A stretch of DNA of 64,000 nt from Vibrio gazogenes (GTDB lineage: Bacteria > Pseudomonadota > Gammaproteobacteria > Enterobacterales > Vibrionaceae): assembly GCF_023920225.1 (NCBI RefSeq), contig NZ_CP092587.1:1054001-1118000 (forward strand). The letters are read 5' to 3'. This document shows, in pieces, positions 20,043 to 29,534 of the stretch. The notes under the pieces are model-generated. The model searched no databases, was not told where the DNA came from, and was given only the letters and a program-made list of their open reading frames with translations. The first letter of the stretch is position 1. Each line of letters opens with the position of its first letter. A program made the position numbers and the translations under genes.

Positions 20043-20591
20043 ATGGATGCATTAGAATTACTGCTAAATCGCCGTTCCGTTGCGAAATTAGGCGCACCGG
20101 CGCCAGAAGGGAATGTCTTGGAAAATATTATCCGTGCGGGGCTTCGAGCTCCTGATCATGGTGGGTTGACGCCTTGGCGTTTTGTGATTGCCCAAGAGCA
20201 CGGATTAAAGAAATTGTCGGATATTTTAGTGCAAGCTGTGATTGCTGATCAGGGTGATGAAGCGCAGCTTGAAAAAGTCAAAAATGCACCTTTTCGAGCG
20301 CCGATGGTGATTACCGTGATCGCCAAAGTCACACCGCATGAAAAAGTTCCGGCGTTAGAGCAACATTTATCGGCCGGATGTGCCGTGCAGGCCATGCAAA
20401 TGGCAGCGCAGGCGCAGGGATTCCAAGGTGTGTGGCGTTCCGGTAAATGGATGTTCCATCCGTTAGTCCATCAGGCTTTTGGTCTGGCAGGTGATGATGA
20501 GATTGTCGGTTTTCTCTATTTAGGCACACCGCTGCTTGAACCAATGAAAGTGCCTGACCGAAATTTATCCCGTTTTGTAGAATACTTATAA
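20043..20591 (+). CDS. YdjA-like nitroreductase family protein
   Basis: FMN-dependent nitroreductase-fold protein of 182 residues, nearly the length of E. coli YdjA. It starts MDALELLLNRRSVAKLGAPA, with the FMN-binding RRSVAKL motif, RAPDHGGLTPWRFVI, and the C-terminal VGFLYLGTP. Family members are NAD(P)H-dependent flavoproteins; YdjA has little known physiological role. AAAGGA lies just before the ATG. It is convergent with aphB. Confidence 0.92.
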   Translation: MDALELLLNRRSVAKLGAPAPEGNVLENIIRAGLRAPDHGGLTPWRFVIAQEHGLKKLSDILVQAVIADQGDEAQLEKVKNAPFRAPMVITVIAKVTPHEKVPALEQHLSAGCAVQAMQMAAQAQGFQGVWRSGKWMFHPLVHQAFGLAGDDEIVGFLYLGTPLLEPMKVPDRNLSRFVEYL

Positions 20592-20718
20592 GATAAGTAC
20601 CGTTACCGATGTTGTAACACCAAGTATTAACTTTTAACAAAATGTATTGACGAGCGTGAATCATCCTGATGATTTTGGGTCGGGGTGATTCACTGATTTC
20701 TGAACCGACCAGATGGTG

Positions 20719-21597
20719 TTATGAATCCATATGGTATGACATGACGAAATCAATAAAGAGTCTGACTTTCTCAGGCAGATGATCTTTGTGATTGTAGAGC
20801 ATATAGATATCTCGAGAGTTAGCGCTCCAGTCTTCCAGAACCTGAACCAATTCACCGAGTTCCAGATATTCTTTGATCATGACGTCTGGCATGAGTGTAA
20901 TGCCTAATCCTTCAGAACAGGCCATACGGATGACATCCAGTGTATTGGCCTGAAACCGTCCCCGCTCATTATTTGTTACGTGCTCTCCCTTGGTGTTTGT
21001 GAGTTGCCATTTGAGCAGCGGATTCCCCTTCAGCAGTGAATGGTGGACGAGCTCTTCTGCGTGATGTGGTGCCGGGTGTTTCGCCAGATAAATCGGACTG
21101 GCGACAAGAATATCTTTGACTTCATTAATTTTGCGGGCGATGAGTGAAGAATCACGTTGAGGTCCGACCCGAAAAATGACATCCCACTCGGTGGGGTCGA
21201 GCTGGTCGGCATGATTGCTGGTGGTGAGCTCAAGGTTGATCTCTGGAAAGTTTCGCATGAAAGCCGTAAACATCGGCATCATCATCCGTTTCGTTAGGTT
21301 GGAGGGGGCCGATATTTTTATTTTGCCTGACGCGCCCCGACATTCGTCACTGATTTCTTCGGCGGCGATTGATAAACGCTGTAAAAGAGGAGAACACTCC
21401 TCGAAGAAACGCTCACCAGCTTCAGTCAGCGATAATTTGCGAGCATGGCGGTTGAGTAGCCTTAAGTTCAGCGAGTCTTCAAGCGCCTGAATACGCCGGG
21501 TGATGGTTGCTACCGGTATCAGGGTTCTCCGTGATGTTGCTGTGTAACTTCCATTCTCGACTACCAAGCGGAATAGATTTAAATCGTCTAATTTCAT
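20719..21597 (-). CDS. aphB: LysR-type regulator, AphB ortholog
   Basis: LysR regulator of 292 residues. It begins MKLDDLNLFRLVVENGSYTA, with a winged HTH in about residues 1-60 (VATITRRIQALEDSLNLRLL), and has a LysR substrate-binding domain with SAPSNLTKRMMMPMF, DPTEWDVIFRVGPQRDSSL and DIYMLYNHKDH. As I recall the V. cholerae AphB sequence, identity is very high along the whole length. In V. cholerae AphB responds to low oxygen and acid and activates tcpPH and acid-response genes such as cadC. Neighbours (response regulator divergent, nitroreductase downstream) also match. No tcpPH is in this window. Confidence 0.92.
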   Translation of the reverse strand: MKLDDLNLFRLVVENGSYTATSRRTLIPVATITRRIQALEDSLNLRLLNRHARKLSLTEAGERFFEECSPLLQRLSIAAEEISDECRGASGKIKISAPSNLTKRMMMPMFTAFMRNFPEINLELTTSNHADQLDPTEWDVIFRVGPQRDSSLIARKINEVKDILVASPIYLAKHPAPHHAEELVHHSLLKGNPLLKWQLTNTKGEHVTNNERGRFQANTLDVIRMACSEGLGITLMPDVMIKEYLELGELVQVLEDWSANSRDIYMLYNHKDHLPEKVRLFIDFVMSYHMDS

Positions 21598-21984
21598 GGT
21601 TTCCTGACATAACGGTTAATTAACGGGTTTCACCTATATACACGGAACTGAATTGTCAAAGTTTGAGGCATATCAACATGTTTATCGAAAACTCATTTTC
21701 CAAACATAGTGTATATCCGTAAGAATGGCAGTGGAACATCGAATTTGAAGCTTATTTTTGCGTTCAAAAATAATATTTGTTGTGGTGCATGCCTATTTGA
21801 ACCGGTGTTTTAATGTATAGTATAGGATGCAAAACGGAAGTGAAATGTTTGTACTAACAGCCCGGAGCGGCTACTTTTAGTAAAAGCTATTATAATTCTC
21901 AATAATAAATTCGTGATGAGGTGTTTACCTAGCGAAGCTTTTGAACTCACTTTCTCCACATTTTGCGTTTGTGAGGCAGTTAGT
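21598..21984. other. Divergent aphB / response-regulator intergenic region
   Basis: AT-rich control region between divergent genes. It contains an inverted repeat TTATTTTTG...CAAAAATAA at 21752-21773 and a possible promoter for the rightward gene: TTGAAC at 21797-21802 and TATAGG at 21821-21826, 18 bases apart. A small AGCC/GGCT hairpin with a T-rich tail follows near 21860. No gene was seen. Confidence 0.4.
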
Positions 21985-23091
21985 ATGTTTAAACCCGAAT
22001 TTCCTGACTCAGAGAAATTTTCTGGGCAAACACCGTTAAGTAATAAAACGATCCTTGTTGTTGATGACGATCCGGTTTTTCGTCGGATTACCTGTGGTTA
22101 CCTCTTGTCGCAAGGATGTACCGTTCATGAAGCTGAAGACGGTTTGGAAGGGCTGAAACAGTTGAGAGTTCAACGCCCTGACTTAGTGATCTGTGACATT
22201 TCAATGCCAGTTTTGAACGGGTTGGAATTTGTTGAAGAAGTGAGTCTGGCCTATCCTTGTTTACCGATGATTGTTATTTCAGCGACTGATGATATGTCCG
22301 ATGTTGCCCGTGCCTTGAAACATGGGATTAAAGATTTTCTCTCCAAGCCTATCAGTGACTATTCTCATTTAGGACAAGCGATTACCAATACCTTGAGTGA
22401 TACACATAGCCATGTCTCGGATCAACGTGATTTTTCCAGCCAGTGGTTTCAAGTCGAAGATGGTGGTGATATTCCGGAAGAACAGGAATTATATTGGCAT
22501 CTGGAATATTTACAGCAGAATTTAAGTGCTGCCAGAGAACTGCTCAATGCGTTATTGCCGGAAAATGATACCAGTCAAGGCGTCTGGCGATGTAGTTATC
22601 GTTTACTTCAGTCTGCCGATACCATGCCCCTTGTGTTTGACTATGCTTGGCTCATGAACGGTCAATATGCTTTCTATATTGTCGATTCAGAGTCTCAGTC
22701 GAGTGATGGTATTGCAACGACTTTATTGATTCGGGCTCTGTTCCATGACTATTTACGCGGCCTGCAATCAATGGGCGCCGATTTGAAGGATCTGGCTGAT
22801 ATCTTAGAAAAAGGGATTAGTTGTACCGAATGCGCCTATTCAATTTCAGCCATGATTGGTATTGCGAATCTGAGTGATGGGACATTATCGATTTTGCCAG
22901 CGGGTATGGATTGCTTCTGGAGTAACGGTCAAAATAGTCAGCATATCGCTGGTGGTGTTTCGCTTGGTGACAACTGCCGGAAAAATTTCATCACCCAGGA
23001 TTTACCATTGCGAGAAAGTTCCGAGATCTCTGTCAGTCGTCTCGGTGTCAGTTCATTCTCACTGAATATCAGTCAAAAAACTGAATCATAA
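21985..23091 (+). CDS. RssB-like response regulator with PP2C-type output domain
   Basis: Protein of 368 residues: an N-terminal receiver domain (about 21-135) with acidic pocket D27-D29, phosphoacceptor Asp71 (ICDIS), Ser99 and Lys121 (FLSKP), and a C-terminal domain of about 190 residues resembling the degenerate PP2C/SpoIIE-like output of RssB. In E. coli RssB delivers sigma-S to ClpXP. ATG 21985 with GAGG eight bases upstream is preferred; the frame is also open back to a GTG at 21913. It sits beside aphB as in V. cholerae. The adaptor function for sigma-S is by analogy; some Vibrio homologs may differ. Confidence 0.82.
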   Translation: MFKPEFPDSEKFSGQTPLSNKTILVVDDDPVFRRITCGYLLSQGCTVHEAEDGLEGLKQLRVQRPDLVICDISMPVLNGLEFVEEVSLAYPCLPMIVISATDDMSDVARALKHGIKDFLSKPISDYSHLGQAITNTLSDTHSHVSDQRDFSSQWFQVEDGGDIPEEQELYWHLEYLQQNLSAARELLNALLPENDTSQGVWRCSYRLLQSADTMPLVFDYAWLMNGQYAFYIVDSESQSSDGIATTLLIRALFHDYLRGLQSMGADLKDLADILEKGISCTECAYSISAMIGIANLSDGTLSILPAGMDCFWSNGQNSQHIAGGVSLGDNCRKNFITQDLPLRESSEISVSRLGVSSFSLNISQKTES

Positions 23092-23200
23092 AACGACATT
23101 ACTTTTGTTTCTCATCATCGCATGATGCACTTTTCGCATGATTCCGGTTGAGAGCCTGTTGCTAAGTCCGAAGAAAATCACTAGCATGAGCGGGAAGTGT

Positions 23201-23230
23201 GCCCACCCTTCGAGTGGGCGTTTGTTTTTT
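23201..23230 (+). terminator. Rho-independent terminator after the response regulator
   Basis: GCCCAC (23201-23206) and GTGGGC (23214-23219) with a short loop containing TTCG, followed by GTTTGTTTTTT. A weaker second hairpin (ACCAC/GTGGT near 23240-23258) with another T-run follows in tandem. Confidence 0.85.
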
Positions 23231-23333
23231 AGGCACCACCAATTTTGCAGTGGTATGCTTGTTTTTTACTGAGACCGCGCGAACGTCAATCAACAAACCA
23301 GTTTGAGGCGGGTATCCAGACAAATAGACATAG

Positions 23334-23882
23334 ATGATGACTACAGACACAATTTCACTGATTAAATCCAGCATTAAAAGTATCCCTGATTATCCGAAGC
23401 CAGGCATTCTGTTTCGAGATGTCACCAGCCTGATGGAAGATGCGCAAGCATATCGGGCCACGATCCAACTGCTGGTCGAACGATATAAAGAGATGGGATT
23501 TACCAAAGTGGTCGGAACGGAAGCACGAGGATTTCTCTTTGGTGCACCGTTAGCGATTGAGTTGGGAGTCGGCTTTGTGCCCGTTCGTAAACCGGGGAAA
23601 CTTCCGAGAAAGACAATTTCTGAGTCTTATGAGCTGGAATACGGTATGGATACGCTAGAAATTCATGTCGATGCAATTCAAGAAAATGATCAGGTTTTGA
23701 TCATTGATGACTTACTGGCTACCGGTGGCACGATTGAAGCGACGACTAAACTAATTCGACGGCTCGGTGGTAAAGCTGAACATGCCGGTTTCGTGATTAA
23801 TTTGCCGGAATTAGGTGGCGACAAGCGTTTGGAAGCTTTGGACTTAGAGGTTTTCAGTATTTGTGATTTCGAAGGTCACTGA
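23334..23882 (+). CDS. apt: Adenine phosphoribosyltransferase
   Basis: Purine-salvage enzyme that makes AMP from adenine and PRPP. The 182-residue protein has [18 protein letters not shown] near the start, the [14 protein letters not shown] base-site segment, and the PRPP loop [16 protein letters not shown]. Two adjacent ATGs (23334, 23337) are possible starts; neither has a clear ribosome-binding site. The gene precedes dnaX by 65 bases, the same apt-dnaX-ybaB-recR order as in E. coli. Confidence 0.96.
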   Translation: MMTTDTISLIKSSIKSIPDYPKPGILFRDVTSLMEDAQAYRATIQLLVERYKEMGFTKVVGTEARGFLFGAPLAIELGVGFVPVRKPGKLPRKTISESYELEYGMDTLEIHVDAIQENDQVLIIDDLLATGGTIEATTKLIRRLGGKAEHAGFVINLPELGGDKRLEALDLEVFSICDFEGH

Positions 23883-23947
23883 GTTGACGATCATTCATGA
23901 TCAGCAAAGATTTGAATGATGAACAGAAAGTGTAAACGGAATAACTT

Positions 23948-26095
23948 ATGAGTTATCTAGCATTAGCAAGAAAGTGGCGACCCACGCAGTTTTCTGAAGT
24001 TGTCGGACAGGCACATGTACTGACCGCTTTAGAAAATGCATTGGCACAGAATCGACTGCACCATGCCTACCTTTTCAGCGGTACAAGAGGGGTAGGTAAA
24101 ACCACCATCGGCCGGTTATTTGCTAAGGGACTCAACTGCGAAACCGGCATTACCGCCCATCCTTGCGGGCAGTGTGCTGCTTGTCAGGAAATCGAACAGG
24201 GTCGGTTTGTTGATTTACTTGAAATCGATGCCGCGTCACGCACGAAAGTCGAAGATACCCGCGAATTGCTGGATAACGTGCAGTATAAGCCTGCACGGGG
24301 GCGGTTTAAGGTTTATCTGATCGATGAAGTCCATATGTTGTCCCGTCACAGTTTCAATGCACTGCTCAAAACGCTGGAAGAACCACCAGAATATGTCAAG
24401 TTCTTATTGGCAACGACGGATCCTCAGAAATTGCCGGTGACCATTCTGTCCCGCTGTTTGCAGTTTCACTTAAAACCGATTGGGATCGATCACATTGAGC
24501 AGCAGCTTGCATTCATTCTCAATGAGGAACAAGTCACTGCTGAGGCGCGTGCTTTGGGAATGATTGCCCATGCAGCCGATGGCAGTATGCGAGATGCGCT
24601 GAGTCTGACGGATCAGGCGATCGCACTCGGAGATGGGGAGATTCAGGCAAGTCTTGTGTCTCACATGTTGGGAACCATTGATACAGATCAGGCGCTCCAT
24701 CTTTTGCAGGCATTAAGCCACAAGCAACCTCAAACCGTAATGGCCTACGTCGAACAAATTGCAGCAAATGGCATTGCATGGGATGCATTGTTGCAATCGC
24801 TTGCCACTCAAATTCATCGCATTGCGATGTATCAAATGCTGCCTTCGACGTTAGATAAATTGCAGCCCGATGCAGAAAAAATCAAGCAACTGGCGCAAGA
24901 CCTCAGTGCTGAAGATGTACAACTGTTTTATCAGATTGCACTGAAAGGACGGGACGATTTACCGCTCTCGCCGACACCGCGCATTGGTCTGGAGATGGTA
25001 TTACTGCGAATGATGGCCTTTCGTCCCGTCGCGGTTTCTCCTCTCCAGGGGATCAGCACCGACGTCAGTTCTAATGCTACAGCGCAAAAACCGGCACCGG
25101 TGGTGGGTGATCATGGTCTGACCGCGTCAACGGCAGAACCTGTTGCATCAACACCTTCTCATCCTCATCAGCCTGAATATCAACGTGAGACGCATGAGAA
25201 TGCTCACTCTGCACCAGATTCGGCTGCAAATATTCAACCTATGTCTCAGCCTCAGCCAGCCACTGAAGCCGAGTCACCGGCTCCGGTTGATCGTGACGCG
25301 TCAGTCGCACCAGCAGTGCATGACAACCATCCATCCACGTCACGCGTTGGCCTGAGACATCAGTTACGTTCTCAACGTCAGTCTGTCCAGTCGTCAGGGG
25401 CATCGACAAAAGGCTCATCCGTAAAAGGTTCATCGATAAAAGGGACTGCGCCAAAAAAGTCTGAGACGGCATCAACAAAACCAGATTCGGTTTTTGATCG
25501 GTTGATGCAAAAGCGGAATAATGATCTTTTGATGCCGTCGGCTGTTGATTCCGTGTTGGATGCCGAGGCCGCAGTTGATGCAAATGAGCCATATCAATGG
25601 CGTCCCACAATCGAAGTTCCGAAACAATCAGTCGATAAGTCAGTCACTCCGGCAGCATTGAAGCAGGCGCTGGCACATGAAAAAACGCCGGAAATGGCGG
25701 CCAGATTGACCGATGAGGTTATTCAAGAAGATGAGTGGGCTGCGCTGATACCGCAGTTGAATTTACCGAAACTTATCGAGCAGTTAGCCTTGAATTCATC
25801 CTATCAACTGGAAGGTAATACGGTTCATTTATCATTACGTGAACATCAGGCGCATTTGAATACTGATAAAGCTCAAGCTATTTTGAAAGAAGCGTTAGAA
25901 CACGCGCTGAAAATGACTTGTACATTAGAGATTCGAGTGGCAGATAGTGGTGTAACACCATTGGAACGCCGGGAACTGCGTTATCAAGCAAAACTGGAAC
26001 AGGCGTTTGTCAGTTTGCATGATGATCCCAATGTTCAATTTATCCAGCAACGTTTTCAGGCACAGTTAGATCAAGAGAGTGTCCGTCCGGTTTAA
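23948..26095 (+). CDS. dnaX: DNA polymerase III tau (and gamma, by frameshift) subunit
   Basis: Clamp-loader ATPase of 715 residues. AAA+ core: Walker A GTRGVGKT at residues 45-52, zinc cysteines around residues 64-79 (CGQCAACQ), Walker B-type LIDEVHML, and the SRC arginine-finger motif (ILSRCLQF). A Pro/Ser/Thr-rich linker (about 360-500) leads to the C-terminal polymerase- and helicase-binding domains of tau. A programmed -1 frameshift signal at 25441-25508 would give a gamma form of about 505 residues. Confidence 0.97.
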   Translation: MSYLALARKWRPTQFSEVVGQAHVLTALENALAQNRLHHAYLFSGTRGVGKTTIGRLFAKGLNCETGITAHPCGQCAACQEIEQGRFVDLLEIDAASRTKVEDTRELLDNVQYKPARGRFKVYLIDEVHMLSRHSFNALLKTLEEPPEYVKFLLATTDPQKLPVTILSRCLQFHLKPIGIDHIEQQLAFILNEEQVTAEARALGMIAHAADGSMRDALSLTDQAIALGDGEIQASLVSHMLGTIDTDQALHLLQALSHKQPQTVMAYVEQIAANGIAWDALLQSLATQIHRIAMYQMLPSTLDKLQPDAEKIKQLAQDLSAEDVQLFYQIALKGRDDLPLSPTPRIGLEMVLLRMMAFRPVAVSPLQGISTDVSSNATAQKPAPVVGDHGLTASTAEPVASTPSHPHQPEYQRETHENAHSAPDSAANIQPMSQPQPATEAESPAPVDRDASVAPAVHDNHPSTSRVGLRHQLRSQRQSVQSSGASTKGSSVKGSSIKGTAPKKSETASTKPDSVFDRLMQKRNNDLLMPSAVDSVLDAEAAVDANEPYQWRPTIEVPKQSVDKSVTPAALKQALAHEKTPEMAARLTDEVIQEDEWAALIPQLNLPKLIEQLALNSSYQLEGNTVHLSLREHQAHLNTDKAQAILKEALEHALKMTCTLEIRVADSGVTPLERRELRYQAKLEQAFVSLHDDPNVQFIQQRFQAQLDQESVRPV
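25441..25508 (+). promoter_or_regulatory. Programmed -1 ribosomal frameshift signal in dnaX
   Basis: The slippery heptamer A-AAA-AAG (25453-25459) is in the right phase (CCA-AAA-AAG). After slipping back one base the ribosome reads GTC then TGA (25462-25464). An AGGGA Shine-Dalgarno-like element is at 25441-25445, seven bases upstream. A stem begins nine bases downstream: GCATCAAC-AAAACC (25469-25482) pairs with GGTTTT (25489-25494) and GTTGATGC (25501-25508), with a six-base bulge. All three parts of the E. coli dnaX signal are therefore present. Confidence 0.92.
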
Positions 26096-26166
26096 TGCGC
26101 TTAATTTTTCTCCTATGTTGACGTAGAAATGAGCGTCAGCATCAGGTGTAAAACGTAGGCCTAAGA

Positions 26167-26197
26167 AGGGGGGTTGAATTCCCGGCAGGGAACCCCC
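26167..26197 (+). other. G/C-rich hairpin in the ybaB leader
   Basis: GGGGG pairs with CCCCC and, inside, TTCCC pairs with GGGAA around a GGCA loop, with a five-base bulge. No T-run follows, so it is not an obvious terminator. It lies between dnaX and ybaB and could attenuate or stabilise the message. Confidence 0.5.
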
Positions 26198-26234
26198 ACA
26201 GTATGTGTAATATATCAATGACAGAGAGATAAAC

Positions 26235-26564
26235 ATGTTTGGTAAAGGCGGAATGGGCAACCTGATGAAGCAAGCCCAGCAAATGCAAGATCGTATGCAG
26301 AAGCTTCAAGAAGAAATTGCAAATATGGAAGTCACTGGTGAAGCTGGTGCAGGTCTGGTCAAAGTGACTATGACCGGCGGTCATAGCGTTCGTCGGGTCG
26401 AAATTGATGAAAGTCTGATGGAAGACGATAAAGAAATGGTTGAAGATTTGGTTGCTGCTGCCTTTAATGATGCTGCCCGTCGTATTGAAGAAACCCAAAA
26501 AGAGAAAATGTCATCCGTGACGGGTGGAATGCAACTTCCTCCTGGTATGAAGATGCCATTTTAA
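26235..26564 (+). CDS. ybaB: Nucleoid-associated protein YbaB/EbfC
   Basis: Small DNA-binding protein of 109 residues that forms a dimer with a tweezer shape. Typical sequence: [20 protein letters not shown], then [19 protein letters not shown] and Met/Pro-rich end. Standard length and position between dnaX and recR, consistent with a role linked to DNA repair or nucleoid organisation. Confidence 0.96.
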   Translation: MFGKGGMGNLMKQAQQMQDRMQKLQEEIANMEVTGEAGAGLVKVTMTGGHSVRRVEIDESLMEDDKEMVEDLVAAAFNDAARRIEETQKEKMSSVTGGMQLPPGMKMPF

Positions 26565-26579
26565 TGGTTCAATAAATTT

Positions 26580-27182
26580 ATGCGTACCAGTCAAATGCTG
26601 GAACATCTGATGGAAGCCTTGCGTTGTCTACCCGGGGTCGGCCCCAAATCAGCACAACGCATGGCTTTTCATTTGTTACAGCGTGATCGTCAAGGGGGGC
26701 TTCGCTTAGCGGATGCGCTGAGTCAGGCAATGACTGAAATTGGTCATTGTCAGACGTGCCGAACATTTACCGAAGAAGATGTTTGCCATATTTGCAAAAA
26801 TCCCAAACGACAGGAGAACGGCCAACTCTGTGTGGTTGAAAGCCCTGCGGACATTGCAGCTGTTGAAGCAACAGGACAGTTTTCGGGCCGTTACTTTGTT
26901 CTCATGGGACACCTATCCCCCTTAGATGGAATTGGCCCGGCAGATATCGGTTTGGATCTACTCGATTTTCGCTTGCAACAAGGCGGTATTACCGAAGTGA
27001 TTCTGGCGACGAATCCGACCGTCGAAGGAGAAGCAACGGCACACTATATTGCCGATTTGTGCCAAGTACATCATGTTTCAGCGAGCCGTATCGCGCATGG
27101 TGTGCCTGTTGGCGGTGAGCTGGAATTGGTTGATGGGACGACACTGTCTCACTCGCTCATGGGGCGCCAGCGACTTTCCTGA
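26580..27182 (+). CDS. recR: Recombination protein RecR
   Basis: Part of RecFOR, which loads RecA at gaps. It is 200 residues, standard for RecR. A helix-hairpin-helix segment ([17 protein letters not shown]) comes first, then the four-cysteine zinc site [16 protein letters not shown], then the Toprim domain ([16 protein letters not shown] ... [11 protein letters not shown]) and the Walker B-like C-terminal segment. It starts 15 bases after ybaB. Confidence 0.97.
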   Translation: MRTSQMLEHLMEALRCLPGVGPKSAQRMAFHLLQRDRQGGLRLADALSQAMTEIGHCQTCRTFTEEDVCHICKNPKRQENGQLCVVESPADIAAVEATGQFSGRYFVLMGHLSPLDGIGPADIGLDLLDFRLQQGGITEVILATNPTVEGEATAHYIADLCQVHHVSASRIAHGVPVGGELELVDGTTLSHSLMGRQRLS

Positions 27183-27211
27183 TTTTATCTCGTGGGTTTC
27201 AGCTATCCATT

Positions 27212-27245
27212 ATGCGAGACATTCGTCATATCGAATTTCTCGCAT
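27212..27245. terminator. Hairpin between convergent recR and the YeiW-like gene
   Basis: ATGCGAGA pairs with TCTCGCAT, continued by ATTCG with CGAAT around TCATAT. No good T-run on either side, so it may be a weak or Rho-assisted terminator. Confidence 0.45.
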
Positions 27246-27311
27246 GTTGCATTGGTTAGGCTGCAGAGATTAAGCCGCCATATTCAATTCAAACATGATC
27301 CTGCCGCGTAA

Positions 27312-27584
27312 TCAGTGGGACTGCTTCAATGGGGAAAATGTTGTGTTTTCCAGATCACTGATAATGGTCAGCGCCTCTTGATCGCTGGCACCACAGATTG
27401 CCACATCACTTTTGAAATCACTGCATACCTGAGGACGAGCATCGGAGCCGAACAGTTTACAGAGATTATTTTCATCTAATTGGACACAGCGAACCCCGGC
27501 TGGTTTGCCGTCAGGCATTCCCGGAATCGGGGAAGAAATACTTGGTGCGATACAGCAGGCGCCACAGCCTAAACGACATTCCAT
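27312..27584 (-). CDS. YeiW-like YkgJ-family cysteine-cluster protein
   Basis: Small protein of 90 residues. It begins [20 protein letters not shown], and has further cysteines in [23 protein letters not shown] and AICGAS. The arrangement is that of the YkgJ/UPF0153 family and closely resembles E. coli YeiW. The cysteines probably hold zinc or an Fe-S cluster; function is unknown. The start at MEC (27584) is preferred over upstream ATGs at 27605 and 27602, because AGAGGA lies just before it and homologs begin there. Confidence 0.82.
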   Translation of the reverse strand: MECRLGCGACCIAPSISSPIPGMPDGKPAGVRCVQLDENNLCKLFGSDARPQVCSDFKSDVAICGASDQEALTIISDLENTTFSPLKQSH

Positions 27585-27722
27585 AAATCCTCTGAGAGCC
27601 ATCATTGTTCAAACTAACCGATCATAACAGACTGGATCCCGATTGGTATACGTTTGTGCTTGAACTCTTTGTCTCAGGCAGGTATAAACCGTATCCGAAT
27701 CCATAACCACAGAAGTACCAAC

Positions 27723-28172
27723 ATGACTATTCCATTCTGGCAAACCAAATCATTAGATGAGATGAGCGAAAGCGAGTGGGAATCGCTGTGTGACGGCTGT
27801 GGTAAATGTTGCTTACATAAGCTAATGGACGAAGATACCGAAGAAGTTTACTACACCAATGTGGCCTGTAGCTGGTTGAACAGTAAAACCTGTGCCTGCA
27901 AGGATTACCCCAACCGTTTTCAATCCGGTGAGGAGTGTCTGAAACTGACTCGGGAAAATATCGATGAATTTCACTGGTTACCGGAAACTTGCGCTTATCG
28001 TTTGTTAGCTCAACATCAACCATTGCCCGAATGGCATCCGTTAATCACCGGCTCTAAATCAGCCATGCACGCAGCCGGAGAGAGCGTTCGCAACAAAGTC
28101 GTTTATGAAATTGATGTGGTAAATTGGGAGGATCATATCTTGAATCATCCCGGATCGGCTGAACCCAAATAA
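27723..28172 (+). CDS. YcgN-family cysteine-cluster protein (UPF0260)
   Basis: Protein of 149 residues with [30 protein letters not shown] and an EECLKL segment, the cysteine pattern of the YcgN/UPF0260 family, part of the CxxCxxCC zinc/iron-chelating group. The E. coli homolog is uncharacterised. The last 28 bases overlap the end of the convergent rhombosortase gene. Confidence 0.88.
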   Translation: MTIPFWQTKSLDEMSESEWESLCDGCGKCCLHKLMDEDTEEVYYTNVACSWLNSKTCACKDYPNRFQSGEECLKLTRENIDEFHWLPETCAYRLLAQHQPLPEWHPLITGSKSAMHAAGESVRNKVVYEIDVVNWEDHILNHPGSAEPK

Positions 28173-28738
28173 ACCTTGATGTGGGTACTAAACCCGAGGA
28201 GTAATCCTCCCACCAGACCGAGTAGATGCGCTTGAATGGCAACCGGTGCTTCAATCAGCGCTCGGGTTGTCTCGGAAGCGCCGAAATACTGCTCCCAGAA
28301 AACCTTGCTACATACACCCACAACGAGTAACCAACTGCTTTTTCTGCCTTGCAAAGCTTCGCTCAGCGCAAAGCTGGCAAATAAACCATGTAATATACCG
28401 GACAGTCCGACATAGAAATAAAGCTCAGTCCAGAAAAGTCCAATACCAATGAATACTCCCAATAGCAGGATTTGTTGCCAGAGTATGCGTGCGGAAGGCC
28501 GAAAAATGAAAGTAATCAACCAGAGTGCGATCAGATTCATCGCCAGATGGGCAGTATTGGTATGGGTGAAGTTTCCTGTTACGATCCGCCACCATTGACC
28601 TTGCGTGATGGCCTGTCTGTCCCAGACCAGTGCATCCGCGATCGGAGAGAACTGAGCGAGGATACAAATGAAACTGATCAGGATAAGTGTGAGATAGAGA
28701 TGGGATCGCGTTATTGTATTCAATGTCAAAAAGCGCAT
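28145..28738 (-). CDS. rrtA: Rhombosortase (rhomboid-family intramembrane serine protease)
   Basis: Membrane protein of 197 residues with about six hydrophobic segments. The rhomboid catalytic pattern is present: [10 protein letters not shown] (His64, Asn68), GLSGILHG with Ser113, and His171 in the last helix ([10 protein letters not shown]). Short rhomboids with GLSG.LHG are the rhombosortases, which cleave proteins carrying a GlyGly-CTERM tail destined for surface attachment or secretion. No GlyGly-CTERM protein was seen in this window. Both gene ends overlap neighbours on the other strand: 28 bases with the YcgN-like gene and about 39 bases with the DTW gene. Confidence 0.87.
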   Translation of the reverse strand: MRFLTLNTITRSHLYLTLILISFICILAQFSPIADALVWDRQAITQGQWWRIVTGNFTHTNTAHLAMNLIALWLITFIFRPSARILWQQILLLGVFIGIGLFWTELYFYVGLSGILHGLFASFALSEALQGRKSSWLLVVGVCSKVFWEQYFGASETTRALIEAPVAIQAHLLGLVGGLLLGFSTHIKVYLGSADPG

Positions 28739-29314
28739 AAGGCCTGTCTTTGCTCCACGATTGTCCCGTTGTCATCAGCGATTGAGCTTATCATCCTTCA
28801 GCATCCGACAGAAGTCCGGAAGCCGGCCGGAACGGCAAGTATTCTGACTTTATCTCTGGAGAATGCTGTGTGTCTGGTTGGCGAAAACTTTACTCAAGAT
28901 GAAACATTGAACGCTTTATTGAATGAAACGGATGTTGCACATTTTGTCCTGTTTCCCGGAGAAGGCTCTGCCTGTGTCAGTGACATTCCGGCGCCTTCAC
29001 CCTCGCAGCGCTATAGAGTCATTTTGCTTGATGGTACTTGGAAGAAAGCTTATAAAATGTGGCAATTATCGACCATCTTGCATGAACTTCCCAGACTGCA
29101 CTTACCGGAATCCCTCCAGAGCTGCTACCTGATTCGCAAAGCCCCTCGAGACAACTGCCTCTCAACTGTTGAAGCCGGATATCATGTATTGTCGAACTGG
29201 CAACCGGATCAGGACTTCAGCCCGCTATTGCATAGCTTCGAACAAATGATTCAGTTTCAGCTTGCACAGATGCCACCCGAAGTCAGACAAAGATATGAAG
29301 GGGACACTCGCTAG
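28700..29314 (+). CDS. DTW-domain tRNA-uridine aminocarboxypropyltransferase (TapT/YfiP-like)
   Basis: Protein of 204 residues. The N-terminal cysteine cluster [15 protein letters not shown] is followed by the SAM-site segments and the name-giving LLDGTWKKAYKM (DGTW), then APRDNCLSTVEA. Family members TapT/TuaA transfer 3-amino-3-carboxypropyl from SAM to U47 of tRNAs (acp3U). The cysteine cluster is needed, so the start must be at or before 28700, which makes it overlap the divergent rhombosortase start. An in-frame opening continues upstream to 28472 but runs through rrtA. Confidence 0.87.
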   Translation: MGSRYCIQCQKAHKACLCSTIVPLSSAIELIILQHPTEVRKPAGTASILTLSLENAVCLVGENFTQDETLNALLNETDVAHFVLFPGEGSACVSDIPAPSPSQRYRVILLDGTWKKAYKMWQLSTILHELPRLHLPESLQSCYLIRKAPRDNCLSTVEAGYHVLSNWQPDQDFSPLLHSFEQMIQFQLAQMPPEVRQRYEGDTR

Positions 29315-29341
29315 AAGATTTTAGAAGATTAAAGGATTAAA

Positions 29342-29356
29342 GAGGACACACACCTA
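29342..29356 (-). repeat. GTGTGTCC-family repeat, left flank of the RAYT gene
   Basis: Reads AGGTGTGTGTCCTCT on the minus strand, inverted relative to the copies on the right side of the RAYT gene. A degenerate GGGGACACTCGC occurs just upstream at the end of the DTW gene. Confidence 0.7.
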
Positions 29357-29534
29357 TAATCAATTAATAAATGCGTTTGGTTCTTCAGTATCATTTAAGG
29401 GCTTTAAATGGATTTTTAATCGGCTTATCAAGCAGATAATCAGAGAAAGGGGAGGGGAATAATCTGTGAGTCACAGGTTTTATGGTATGACAAAACCTCA
29501 AGGACAGCGACGAAGGCTGAAAGTTTTGTATCGA

